A DNA stretch of 64,000 nt from Rhodosorus marinus (GCA_029953675.1 JAMWBK010000006.1:1302001-1366000), one strand, 5' to 3'; shown: positions 1 to 11,125, numbered from the stretch's first letter. Program-made: numbers and translations. The notes: generated by a model from the letters alone, not told the origin.

Positions 1-470
1 CAGCTTTTCCCCTCTGGCTTCCCGTTCTTACGCCGCGTATATGGTGAAGCGCCGAACGGGCCCCGATTTGTCACACCTTGGGTGCCGAGAGCCACACCTT
101 TGCGGCTCATACGGGTGTGCAGCAGGGCGATCCCTTAGGGCAGTTCCTGCACGCCTGTGGATTGCAACTGGTGCTGTTGCGGCTGAAACATCAGTTCCCG
201 CGGGTCCGTGCGGTCGCCTTCCATGACGATGTGACGCTTCTTAGCACTCCCGACGATCTGGTGCCGGCCTACGATTTTCTCGGCGAGGTGGCTTCCTTGG
301 TGGGGCTGCGTATCAACCATGCCAAGTGCGATTTCTGGGGGGGGGTCTCACTGCACCGCGGACACGGTTCCATCCGGGTTCCGAGATATTTGGCGAGCTG
401 AGGGCTTCCTTCTGTTCGGTGTCCCCGTAGGCACCCCGATACTTGTTGAACGCAGCCTCTCCGCGCTCCT

Positions 471-508
471 GAGTCATCACGATGAGCTCCTGCTCATCGT
501 GATGACTC
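471..508. repeat. Perfect 17-bp inverted repeat, 4-nt loop, inside RT sequence
   Basis: Arms 471-487 and 492-508 are exact reverse complements with a TCCT spacer. The paralogous copy B lacks this duplication at the matching place (after the HDELL motif near 2643), so the second arm is a local inverted duplication that arose in copy A and breaks the reading frame. Confidence 0.9.
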
Positions 509-860
509 AGCTCCTGACTGAGCTGTGCACTCTCCCAGAAGGTACCCTTACCTCCAGAGCGCTCTGCTCATCTTCCGGTTCAGCGCATGCCAGAGGCTGA
601 CCTATTTTTTGCGGCAGCTACCCTCCGAGTGGGGGTCTTGGCTGGCGCTCCGCGCAGACCGACGAGCGAGGGACGTGCTAGGCACGCTCATGGATGCTGA
701 GCTATCTGTTTTGGGGGATGCAGAAAAGGACGTCCTTCACCGGCAGATCGCGTTGCCCGTGCGGTTGGGCGGGCTGGCTGTGGGATCTTATGCGTCGATC
801 CAGCCGGCGGCTGTGGTGAGTTCGTGGGCCACTGCGCTTAGTACATGGTCTGCGGAGTGT

Positions 861-886
861 GATCCGCATGTACTCACATGCGGATC
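861..886. repeat. 10-bp perfect palindromic stem with 6-nt loop
   Basis: Arms 861-870 and 877-886 are exact reverse complements. It lies in the decayed RT C-terminal region of copy A, next to the stop that ends the 525-905 frame. Confidence 0.8.
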
Positions 887-2118
887 GAACCACTCGGTTT
901 GTTGAGTGGACTTCGGGTTGGGCGGCTGGACGGGACTCTCGCCCCACGGCTCGGGGGGGGTTTTTCGGAACTGGAGGCCGCTTTTCAACAATGTAACGCC
1001 CTGCCGAGTGGTACCCAGGCTCGGTGCGATTCCTGGGCGGCAGTTCTTGACTCCCTCGGTGGCCAGCGTTCGGGAGTCTCTGCTGCAGCACCGTCTGTTG
1101 GAAATGGTGTAGAAACTGCCGAGGATATTGACGCCGTGGCTGTGCCGTCGAGACCGCCTGAGCAGGGCGTTTCCCAGTCCGGTCCGGCCCCTTCGAGGAC
1201 CGATGTAATCCACAAAACCCTTTCGTGGGACATACATCGGGACTCGTATGCCACCCTTCTGAGTTTACCTTCGTGCTCGGCGTCGACTTTGGCTCGCCTG
1301 CGCGGTTTGGGGGGGAGTCTCAGCTCCCGTTTCTTCCCGGTCATACCTGCGTATCCGCGGTTGGCAATTAACGATATCGAACTTTGTGTAAGCTTACGAC
1401 TTTACCTGGGTTTGCCGCAACCCCCTTGGCCTGTTGAGCGGGATTTTCTAGACGCGCATTGTGCGGGGCCAATGTGCCGTGGGGTGATTATGGTGCCCAT
1501 GTGTTGGCGTCTTGTGCGGAGGTTCAAGGGGCCCGGACCAGACGCCATACGCGGCTCAACCGCTTGCTTTTCCGCTACCTTCGTTCTCAATCGCTCGGTA
1601 CGGACCGAGAAGTGGAGTATGAGGTCGCTCTCGCGGTGGCATCGGAAATGGCTGATGGGATTGACGCCCCAGCGGTACAGCGGGTGGCGGATCTCGTTGT
1701 GACTGACCTCAATGCGCGTCGCAGTGAGTACATTGACCTCTCCATCCCTTGTCCTCAAGCGACCAGGTACCTGCCTGCGTCGGCTCGGCGTCGAGGAGCT
1801 GCAGCTCGGTCCATGCGGCAAGTGAAAGATTCGCAGTACGCGGCAGCGATGTCAAACCCTACCTTTCGCGATTCGGCAGTGACATACCGGTTCGTCCCCC
1901 CTCATTATTGAGTGCTTTGGCTTGATAGATAGTGTAGGTTCTCGCTGGCTGCGTGCGAGCTCTGTTTCGCAACGACCCAGGGCGTTTAGATAGTCTGGTC
2001 ACGGAGCTTTCTTTGACCCTGTGGCGCTCCAATTCTGCTTTGTTTGTGGACACGCGTCATCAGCGTCTTGTCTCTCGCTTCTCAGGGTAGTTAGCCTCTG
2101 AACAAACGGATCATCATC

Positions 2119-2724
2119 ATGCAGTTGGACAGCCTCGGGCAGGAGCCTTTCGGGACACTTTCGGTTGATTTTGCGAACGCCTTTACCAGCGTGTCGCGTG
2201 TTCACGCGCTCGAGGTGGTTCGTCAGCTCTTCCCATCGGGTTTCCGTTTCGTGCGCCGGGTCTACGGGGAGGGGCCAGCTTGCCCTCGCCTTGTCGCCTT
2301 GGGTGCAGACAGCCAGAGTTTTGTGTCACAGACGGGTGTTCAGCAGGGAGACCCCTTAGGGCCTCTTCTGCACGCATGTGGATTGCAGTTGGCGCTGTTG
2401 CGCGTGCAGAATCAGTTCCCGCGGGTCCGTGTCGTCGCCTTCCATGACGATGTGACCCTTCTCGGGACTCCTGATGATTTGGTGCAGGCGTACTCCCTTC
2501 TGGGCGAGGTGGCGTCCTTGATTTTGTACCGTTCCCTCTCTGTTCCGGGACATTTGGCGTCCCGAGGGCTTCATTCTATTCGGTGTCCCTGTGGGCACTG
2601 CGAGTTTCGTGGAGCGCAACCTTCGAGCGCTGCTGAGCCGCCACGATGAGCTATTGAATGAGGTGTGCCGCCTACCGGAGGGGTACCTCCAGACCGCTCT
2701 GCTCCTCTTCAGGTTCAGTGATGA
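2119..2724 (+). mobile_element. RT fragment of the same non-LTR family, copy B
   Basis: In-frame RT segment running from motif A (LSVDFANAFTSV) through motif B (GVQQGDPLGP) to motif C (FHDDVTLLG), ending abruptly at the FRFS position near 2724. It has neither a 5' end nor the endonuclease. It abuts the 3' tail of copy A on the left and the inverted tail of copy C on the right, so it sits between two inward-facing 3' ends. A frameshift near 2525 interrupts it. Confidence 0.85.
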
Positions 2725-3192
2725 TCCGTTTATTCAGAGGCTAACTACCCTGAGAAGCGAGAGACAAGACGCTGATGACGCGCGTCCACAAACAAAGCAG
2801 AATTGGAGCGCCACAGTGTCAAAGAAAGCTCCGTGACCAGACTATCTAAACGCCCTGGGTCGTTGCGAAACAGAGCTCGCAGCCAGCGAGAACCTACACT
2901 ATCTATCAAGCCAAAGCACTCAATAATGAGTGGGACGAACCGGTATGTCACCGCCGAATCGCGAAAGGTAGGGTTTGACATCGCTGCCACGTACTGCGAA
3001 TTTTTCACTTGCCGCATGGACCGAGCTGCAGCTCCTCGACGCCGAGCCGACGCAGGCAGGTACCTGGTCGCTTGAGGACAAGGGATGGAGAGGTCAATGT
3101 ACTCACTGCGACGCGCATTGAGGTCAGTCACAACGAGATCCGCCACCCGCTGTACCGCTAGGGCGTCACTCTCATCAGCAATTTCCGATGCC
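2725..3192 (-). mobile_element. Inverted 3' end (endonuclease and tail) of the non-LTR family, copy C
   Basis: Read on the minus strand it is almost identical to 1637-2118: VADLVVTDLNARR, YIDLSIPCPQ, FRDSAVTYRFVPLIIE, RHQRL, stop, and the 3' UTR ending in a GATCATCA-like tail. Here the frame is intact from the ADLVV motif to the RFSG stop, whereas copy A has a frameshift at the VPLIIE position. Confidence 0.85.
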
Positions 3193-3357
3193 TAACTACC
3201 TTGAGAAGCGAGAGACAAGACGCTGAGCACGCGCGTCTACAAACAAAGCAGCATTTGAGCGCCACAGGGTCAAAGAAAGCGCCGTGGGCAGAATAACTAA
3301 ACGCCCTGGGTCGTTGCGAAAGATACCTCGCAGCCAGCGAGAACCTACACTATCTAA
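3193..3357 (-). mobile_element. Non-LTR 3' tail fragment, copy D
   Basis: A second, diverged copy of the 165-bp tail (compare 2745-2910), in the same orientation as copy C and joined directly to its outer end. Only the last roughly 55 codons and the start of the 3' UTR are left; small indels break the frame. Confidence 0.8.
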
Positions 3358-3947
3358 GCAATGACTGATTGCTCCGCACGCAATTTATTGAGCTTTCTGG
3401 CCGGTAGTGGGAGCCGTCTGCAACTTGTTTTTCACCTTTATTTTTTCTGGGTGGCTTGTTCATTCATCATCCTTTTATCCAGTAGGGAATGAAACAGCGA
3501 TATCACAGACGTTGCAACCCGAGCCGTGGTTCTCAGGGCGAACTCGTTGCAATTCTTCCCTGCAAAGTCTTTGGACTCCTTCTCACCTGGCGTTTTGTTC
3601 CTTTTTGGGTGGGGGGGATTGAAGCTGAATCCATGACCTCTGCTTGAAGTTCACTCGCACAATTCTGCACAAACCAAGCAGCCACTCCGCATGCCGAAAA
3701 GGCCGGTCCGGGACTGCTTCTATTTTACGGGATTTCATGTTTGAACATCTCTTCCCCATTTTGGCCAACGGATTTTATGAGGTCTAGCTACGGACCTTAC
3801 CAAGCGCGGGTACTGACGAGCGGGTCGCCGGAGCACTGTGCATTACGCCGCTGTGTTGGTATTGATGTTGGCGAATGCCTTCTTGAGGTTCAGTGGCTTT
3901 CAAGCGAACTATGTGCTTGACTTTAGATTGCTCTAGCCTGTGACCCC
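3358..3947. other. Intergenic, no gene seen
   Basis: No convincing coding or RNA feature. It holds the 3' flank of the minus-strand protease gene and short G-runs near 3608. Confidence 0.6.
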
Positions 3948-6696
3948 CTAGTTTCCGTCCATCTTTTCTACAGAGCAGCGATTTGCGAAAACACTATCGC
4001 CTGGGGCTGCTCGAACTACAAAGTGATAACTTTGCATTTTTGTCGCGGTGATAGTAACCGATTTCTTGGTCCATTCCGTAAACTCCCTCCTCTCTGGTGA
4101 ATACTTATCGTTCACTTCCAAAAAATTCCTGTACTTACCAGAAAAAACTGTCATCCACAGAGGTCCGCTTCCTTGAAACACGCACTCAAACACATATACC
4201 GATCCAGCTTCCAGAACCAGTGTCTGTGAAGCTTCTCCCAGGCTCGGGAGATACAAGACGACAAGGACTGCTTTTGGAAATGACCTCTCCATCACCCTGG
4301 CTTTGTTCCTGAAGATCCAAGTACTTCCCACCATATCAAACCCTGCGTCCCGTAGGAGCTCACCACCCGGAAACGGTTTGGTAGGTTGTAGACCTTCGCT
4401 AAGAACAGTAAGCGAGCATCCATCCACAGAGATTTGATGATTCGGTAGGCTGCTGAGGATGAGATCATAATAACCCAGTCCCTCCGCAGTGAATTCTAAC
4501 GACCATCGATTCCATTTCGATACGTCGACGTTTGAAACTCTTTTGATCCGCTTCACGATAACACCCCCAGTCATGACCGTCATCTTCAGCTGAGCAGAGC
4601 CCCGCGCTTGACATCTAAATCGATACTTGTATCTCGCCTTGAGAACGAGAGTCTGGGTTGCGGTGGCGCCTCCATACCCCAACAGCAAAATATAGTTTCC
4701 CTTCAAAACACCTCTGTCGCTGTATGAAGCATGCTCGTTCCTAGTCCACTTCCTCGATCTCTTTTCAAAGTCAGCATCCCTCAGATACTCACCATCAGGG
4801 CCGGGAAATGTTGCAACCAACTCTTCCGCAGTCGGCCTCACGCTCGGCATCGGTTCACTAGCAGACTCAGTCGCCGTAGTCTCGGGCATAGTCTGCACAG
4901 CCTCAGTAGCTGTGGCCGAAGGTCCAGTACTGGCCGAAGCAGAACGTTCCGCAGTTGGTTCCACAGTTGGTTCCGCAGTTGGTTCCGCAGTTGGTTCCTC
5001 AGTTACTTCCGCAGTTGGTTCACTGGTGACAGACGTCTCATGCGGCTGCCGATGTGGAAACAAACGGGCACATGGGCTTGCCACTCTTAGAAGAAGATTC
5101 GGGAGAGATTGCGTGATCCGCGTTTGAATACTTGCATGTTACCTGCGCTGTTTCGGTCTCAGTTGGATTCTCACGGATGCCACGGGATATAATTGTTCCC
5201 AGATAGATGAAATGCGAACTTAAATCCTTTCTATACTCATCATCGGCCAAGACGACGGCCACCAGCTGGAACTTGTCCCCTTCCTCAGTGTTTTGGACCA
5301 TTTGGACTTCATCCGAGATGAGCATGTACTCGTCGGGCTCCAGGTTATCACTTAAGGTGTACGAACCGAGGAAGGTGATGGAATTGACCGGCAGCGAGTA
5401 TCGCTGCACATCGAACTCATCGGTAACAAGGTAGATGCTGATGACTACGTTTCGGGCGCGCACTGGTCCACGGTTAATGACCGATAGTCTCCACTCAATC
5501 TTCTCTCCACCCCAAAACGTATCAGGTATCCAGGCGCGCTCCAAATCCGTCACAAAGTTGGAGTCAAAGAACCAGATCACATATGGCCGTTGCTCAGCTG
5601 GGGCCCAATTGCTGATCACTGAATTCAACTCTTGTCTCCTGTCCGCATCCAGCATTACAATACCAGTTAGCCGAGCGCAGCACGGAGGGCCCGAAGCGCA
5701 TCGTGTATAGGAGACCACTCCAACGATTCTCTGAGCACACAGCCCATTAACACACTGGTTTGTATATACATTTGAACCACTGAATCCGTTACAGTTGAGG
5801 GCGTCCGCTTCTCTAATCCACTGGTTCACGACGGTTTTGATCTTCCCCGATGACTTGATCAGAGTCTTACTGTCATAGTTTACCCCTGGATATCCCATGA
5901 AGCTAACTCTAGTCCCCTTTCCTGGCAGGTTGCTGGACGGTTTCAAATTTCGATTTGGAATCGGACGATCTAGTCGAAGGATACCGTAGTCGTACGACAG
6001 GCTGCCCCCTTCTGAAATGTAGCCGAAGGTCTTCACGTCCACCGCATGGGCCACTCCGTAAGGTTTGTCCGCGTGTATGTCGCTGTCTGGGTTGACATCT
6101 TCGGACATCGCCGGGATGACGAAAAAATTCCCATGATATTTGTCCCGCGCCACGCTGTACAGGCAGTGTGCTGCGGTCAACACTGTTGTGTCGTCGATCA
6201 GTGACCCCGAACAAGAGGAGTCAAAGTCTTCGATAGACGCAGATTGCTTAAACCGGAAAGTGAAGTAGATCTTGACCATACTCGACTCCGGGGACCTTTG
6301 CCACGGCATCTGCCTCTCTGTGGTTTGCCTTCCAGTCAGATTCAAAGAAAGCCTGTTGCTCTCATTGAGGTCGAATATTCCAGCGTGCTCAATCAGCTTC
6401 TCGAAACCCGTCTTGTTGACCGGGGGATCCTGCAAGGTCTCAAAAACTGGTGACGTGGGATCTTCCACAACGCTGTCCATTTGCTTACCGCCATCGTGTG
6501 ACAAAGCTAGTGGGTTCGACGCGTCGGGATCCACGTATTCAGTCTTGGCATTCGCAGAAATGACTTGAAGCGCTTTAACATTGGCGTAGGACTTTACATA
6601 GCTAAATAAGGGGTCGACTTCCTCCCAGTTGGCCTGTCCAAAACCTCCGACGACTAATGCCAAGAGGAAACCCAAAAGGTATCGTCCCGAATTCAT
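3948..6696 (-). CDS. Secreted trypsin-like (S1) serine protease with CARDB-like domain and two C-terminal beta-sandwich modules
   Basis: The ATG at 6696 starts a signal peptide (residues 1-21, FLLALVVGGFG core). The S1 domain shows the full triad: His177 in TAAHC, Asp236 in SYDYGILRL and Ser306 in GFSGS. Residues about 375-495 resemble a CARDB/Ig-like domain (SVINRGPVRARNVV). Exon 1 (6696-5143) ends at CAG|GTAACA; an acceptor CTGAG|GAACCA at 4998/4997 restores frame in phase 0, giving exon 2 (4997-3948) and an 867-aa protein. Exon 2 has no upstream ATG of its own, which supports the join. Exon 2 starts with an E-P-T-A repeat linker, then two modules of about 135 residues (starting YLRDADFE and LLRDAGFD), each with a Cys near its middle and one at its end. 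Alternatives: a 43-bp intron (5065-5023) or a frameshift in the linker. The protease call is firm, the splice model less so. Substrate unknown; an extracellular site is inferred from the signal peptide. Confidence 0.82.
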
Positions 6697-9600
6697 CCTG
6701 CTTTCAATCCTCGCTTTTCCTGAGCACTTTCTCTCCAAATCAGCGGAAGGAGTAATCCGCGCTCATGCAAGTCTGTCAACCGTCTCAAGCACAAACACGA
6801 GCCCCTGGTAGCAGCGGCAAAAGAAATCCTATTCCATGATCACCTTCGAGGTAATCCAGCTTCGCGCAAACGCACACGGCGTTATTCAGACCAGTCCCAA
6901 CCGAGCCACCCACCTCTCACAACCCTGCTTCCACTACCTTACTGGTTACTATTTCCCAACCTCCTCAATAAAGAGAATCCCTCTCTCCGTGCCCGGAAGG
7001 CCAAGTGCAAAGGTCGACAAAGCAGAACCTTCCCAACACCCCACCTTCCCGCGCGGAGAATCCGGACCGCGCCACTTCTTCTAAATCCTCCGAATCCATC
7101 TATCGAATTTCACAACTCGAGCACAGCAATCTAGTATTATATCCATTATCTACGTAACCAAACCATCAAATTATATTTCTCAATTCATTCTAGCTCCTTA
7201 AAAAAAATGGATTCACCCCCGGGTCAAGAAAAGCTGTTTTTCGCCGTCCAGCCTCGAAAGCACTAGACAGCTCCAGCCAACAACGAGTCGGGCGCCTTTT
7301 GCCTCTTTGTTTACGGGCCTGGAAAGATTGTTGTTCTATTTCACAAGCCATAATAGCAACGTGTGACCTTCTCCGGTTTCGACCACCACCACTGACAAGA
7401 CCAACCGAAATGGAAACGAAGCCGCAAGACTTGAAAAGCGCAGAAATTGACACTCCTTCCCTATCAATTTTGCTACACTTAACATATTAAATAAACCTCA
7501 AAAAAACATAGGTTCATTTAATATTACATATAAAAATTGACTTGACCCCATTTTAATATGTAATATTAAATAAATTTCTAGATTGATATTGTTTAAGTAA
7601 AAAACAAAAAAACTCACGACCAACCCCGAAAGAACGATATTTCTCTACTCTTTCGTGCAAAGGCTCGTTTAAGTTTTCCAAATTAATATTCTTAGTATAG
7701 AATGGTTTGAATAATTCAAAATATCTTCAACTCCAAACCAATCATGTTTTGCTGCACTGCGCCAAACCAAACTAAGCGTCACTTCCCACTCCAAACGAGT
7801 TTGATCGCTCCCTACCGTCGTTTCCATTCAGGAGGAATGAATAGAGGTTATATTTTTGTGTATTTCTCATCTTCGCATCAAAATTTCACGTGATTTTAAC
7901 AGCAATGAGCATCAAACTATGAAATACGATTCACCCTGCATGAAGACTGTAAACGAAAAAAAATTCCTAATTCCAAGCGCAGGAGGAAAAATCCATCCCA
8001 ATCGCTTTTGAAGAGTTTCCACCCACCCCCTTGGAGTGAGTATTGCTTAGATGCTGAAGAGGCTTGATTGTTATTGAAATACTTTATATCTTCCGCGGAC
8101 ACGACAGAAGTGCTTATAATATCTGACGGGAGAATATTATTGATTCATGATCAGCATTCTTTTTTTTTTGTGTGATCATTGGCTTTGGGTTGGAATGGTC
8201 AGGAACGCCACCTTTTTCAGGGTTGCTCAGGAATGTGAGCCCCGAGGGGCCCGAGGGGTTGGGAACGGATCGTCAGCCCGCCACGCGTCTGGGTCTTTTT
8301 TGTCGGTTGGAGCAGACGAGTGATTTTCGAAGGCCCCCCTTTGTTAACATGCGAAGCGAGCGCAGACCTTTTCACGCACGCACCCTGCCAGCATGAACTA
8401 GAAAGTAATGAGAGTGCTTGGCAAAGCTCGTGCTTGAAGTGAAAAATGATTATTGGTTCAAGCGAACATTTTGCACCCCCTTCCAAAATCAAAAAAAATA
8501 ATCTCCGCCTCCCTTGTCGAGGAAGACCTAAGGTGCTTAGAATCCGCTTGAATTTGACGTACCCCGTTTTCCGCCGGGTTCCGGTAGCAAACCCAGTAAC
8601 CGCTTTTCGCCAGCTACCTACCGCAGAGCAAAACCAAAAAATACCAGCAATACACTACTAACCCACCTCGAAACCCAGGAGCCGGACTCACCAAAAGCGT
8701 TTAGTTCAGTCCATAATTTCGTATTCATAGAATTCACAATGAGGGAGAGTTGCGCTTCTCAAAATTTACCAAAAGGATTTGGTGAGCTTGCGCCCGTGCG
8801 AAGCTAGAATTCATGAGCTCCTAAGACATTAACGGTTCATGGAGGTTGTCTTGTGAATGAAAAGGTTACACAGATGCTGGGAAAGGAACCCTAACATCTA
8901 GATATTTCTAGTACAACAACTTACAATCAACAACCTCACGCATTCAGAGCCTGAGAGGAACGAACCTCTAAAACTACGCACTGCAAAATTTTGGTACTGT
9001 TCACGTGCGGTACCAGCTTGGCAATGTGTTGAGATGCGTCTCTCCGGCAGCAAATCACCGGCCTTCTCCCTCACAAGGTTGTTGTCCATGCATAAATGAC
9101 GATGAGTAGATCACAAATTGTTTAACGGTCTCATGAACACACGCCTGGATTCTCCATGTGAATGCTTTATACCGGGTATATACCATGGTTGTTCATATAC
9201 TCGAGAAAGCGACTAAGATCGGAATACGCAGGTCAGCAGCGCTTCCCCTCCAAAGAGGGACTGGATATGAAACTTAGAATACAACAGGTATATAAGCACC
9301 TCGGTCGCGAGCAGTTCTGAGGGGTAATAAAACCACCGCTAATGAAACCCTGCATGAATCGCATGGACGAGACAAATTTTCGAGATGGTTACGACGAGCC
9401 GATAATATCATGCGATGAAGGGGAGTTACCAAACTGGCGTTTCGCTTGGCAGACCCATTGCGGAGCCACGCTCCAAGCGCACCTGCCGTTTCGCTGTCAG
9501 ATAACTGCATTCTCACTTGCACCTCATAAAACCTAGGCAATATCCTACATGGGCGGAATGTACTAATATACGATAACACAACGTAAATTTGGATGAACAT

Positions 9601-10377
9601 ATCAAACTGACTGAGGCCAAGAGAACAGGAATAAAAATAGGAAATATTCAATTGTCATAACAGTAAAATTCACTAATAATCCAAGATTTATTCGCGTATC
9701 CTGAACAGCGGATTTTTCGGTTTGTGCTCGCTGTGGCGTGTCCCTAAACATTTGCACTAAAGGATATGGATCTCGCTGCACAAACCAGCGAGTATACTTG
9801 GTCGTCATTCGCAGTGTTGTGCCCCGTGCACATCGGAGTGCAGAGCGTTTGCTGAATCTCTAGAAGATCGATTCTCTATGGTCAGTGCTGCATTTTGCAG
9901 TACTTGGCATGTGGGCTAGGATTGACCAAAACCCTCCACCAGGGGTTTCTGAGAATGATCTTGAATTTTTCTGCTACAAATATCCTGGAGGTAGAGTCCG
10001 AGATCGCACCACACCAATCTCATGTGCATCTTAGAACGAGAGGGGTTGGTGAAAATGAGAATGAATCTCTTGTCTTCCAGGGTGCATTCAGCCCCATCGT
10101 TTTAATCTGACGCTAAGCTCCCTGAATGAGGTACTCGGGGAACTGCGTAGTGTGAATTGCGTTGTCAGTAAACCTGCCTCACACTTGCACGGCTCATAGT
10201 TTCCGAAATTTTATATAGAAATCAACACAAGGTGAAAAAAATATCCGCTTGAGGACGCTAAATCCAGATGTTTCAACAAGCTTTGAGAGAGGACGTTTTC
10301 AAACCCCATCGAACTCTAAGCTTATGCGGTAGTCTTACCAACCAACTCCAGCACTTGCAGCTGTCCGCCCATATAGG
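6697..10377. other. Long gene-free region
   Basis: No gene supported over 3.7 kb. Open frames are short, mostly lack an ATG and show no motif. The region has AT-rich patches (7480-7720), an inverted repeat at 7516-7571 and a T-run at 8159-8170. A short repeat at about 10110-10146 has a relative at 11350-11383. Confidence 0.6.
7516..7571. repeat. 16-bp AT-rich inverted repeat
   Basis: Arms 7516-7531 and 7556-7571 are exact reverse complements around a 24-nt loop. It could be a matrix or cruciform-prone site, or the remnant of a small foldback element. No coding context. Confidence 0.75.
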
Positions 10378-10655
10378 ACAAATGGCGTCCTTCGGTCCTT
10401 TCGGGACTTGGCGCTAACTCGTCGGTTTTTGCCGTTGATCATCGAGGCTTGTTCTTTTAAACAGTGTTGCTTCCGCTGGTTTCGTCTTTTTTTCAATGCC
10501 CCCAGCCCTCTTGACAGCCTCTTCACGGAGCCTTCTCTGACTCTGCGGCGTTCGAACGCTGCTTCGTTGTTGAAAGGGCGTCATCAGCGTCTCCCTTTCC
10601 ACTCCTCAATGTAGGTAAGTAGGCCCTGAACAGCTTTGTTGTTGATATGCAGGTT
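10378..10655 (+). mobile_element. Non-LTR 3' end fragment, copy E
   Basis: The translated frame shows the family tail: FRDLALTRRFLPLIIEA, then LDSLFTEPSLTLRRSNAA, then RHQRL and a stop near 10612. The 3' UTR has the CCTGAA landmark and a GTTGTTGAT end. It is 5'-truncated and lies immediately upstream of the plus-strand copia fragment. Confidence 0.75.
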
Positions 10656-10659
10656 GAAT

Positions 10660-10927
10660 AAAGGCCTACACGGCCTGAAACAGCGGGAAGGATATGGCAC
10701 GAAAACGCCAAGCGAGACCTCACGAATCATGGACGCGCGTCATCAGTGTCGTCTTGTCTCTCGCTTCTCCGGGTAGTTTGGCTCTGAATACACGGATGAT
10801 GATGAATCATGGATTCGAACCTACGAGAGCTGACGGGTGTGTCCTCAAAAGGAATCTCCCTATTGTTGCAGTCTACGTGGATGACTTGTTGGTCATCGTA
10901 AAAGGCGATGAGGTCGTAACTCCATGA
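10660..10927 (+). mobile_element. Ty1/copia reverse transcriptase fragment, plus strand
   Basis: Degenerate LHGLKQ, a frameshift, then RIWHENAKRDLTNHG, interrupted by a 70-bp insertion, then NHGFEPTRADGCVLK and AVYVDDLLVIVK. These are the classic copia RT signatures (YGLKQ..R.W and YVDDLL). It is only a fragment, and it faces a second copy in inverted orientation at 10935-11125. Confidence 0.85.
10734..10803 (+). mobile_element. 70-bp non-LTR tail inserted in copia RT, with target-site duplication, copy F
   Basis: The insertion carries only the family 3' end (RHQRL codons, stop, CTCTGAATACACGG and GATGATGATG). The copia sequence GAATCATGGA is present on both sides, at 10724-10733 and 10804-10813. 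The uninterrupted version of the site exists in the inverted copia copy near 11000. This is a 5'-truncated insertion with a 10-bp target-site duplication; one terminal G is ambiguous. Confidence 0.85.
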
Positions 10928-10934
10928 GGTTCCG

Positions 10935-11125
10935 AATTCATTGCAACGATAGTGCTTTTGTCTGAATACACGCCCGTCAGCTCTCGTAGGTTCGAATCCA
11001 TGATTCGTGGTGTCATGCTTCAGGTTTTCGTGCCATATCCTCCCCGCACGTTTCACGCCGTATACGCTTTTACTCAACCCACATATCAGGTCCCTTTTAC
11101 CGGGCTCGTCCATCCCGTGTGGTTG
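10935..11125 (-). mobile_element. Ty1/copia reverse transcriptase fragment, minus strand
   Basis: Minus-strand translation reads MDEPGKRDLICGLSKSVYGV, then RAGRIWHENLK, NHGFEPTRADG and, after a frameshift, VYSDKSTIVAM. This is the copia RT segment before the YVDD box. It forms an inverted pair with 10691-10927, joined near 10930. Confidence 0.85.

Larger units (their letters stand above)
1..2118 (+). mobile_element. Non-LTR retrotransposon with restriction-like endonuclease, copy A, decayed
   Basis: Broken coding sequence of a non-LTR retrotransposon, cut by the window start just after RT motif A. Frames 78-401, then about 380-600, then 525-905 give RT motif B (GVQQGDPLG), motif C in the variant form FHDD instead of YADD, and the thumb (LPVRLGGLAVGSY). 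Frame 1459-1911 gives a CCHC-like knuckle (CGANVPWGDYGAHVLASC), an RRH motif and ADLVV...YIDLS. This order is that of the R2-like restriction-like endonuclease (PD-(D/E)XK fold), so the element belongs to the RLE class rather than the APE class. A conserved C-terminal tail follows (WLRA...RHQRL), then a stop and a short 3' UTR ending in repeated ATC around 2111-2118. Several frameshifts and an internal inverted duplication (471-508) show it is dead. Confidence 0.85.

Noticed and set aside
2119-3192. Twin-priming inversion as explanation of copies B and C
   Set aside because: Twin priming places the inverted piece 5' of the sense piece; here the RT piece lies beyond the 3' tail, so the order is wrong.
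10804-11006. GGTTCGAATCC motifs on the minus strand that look like tRNA B boxes
   Set aside because: They encode the copia peptide HGFEPTR in both arms, and no acceptor or anticodon stem can be formed around them.
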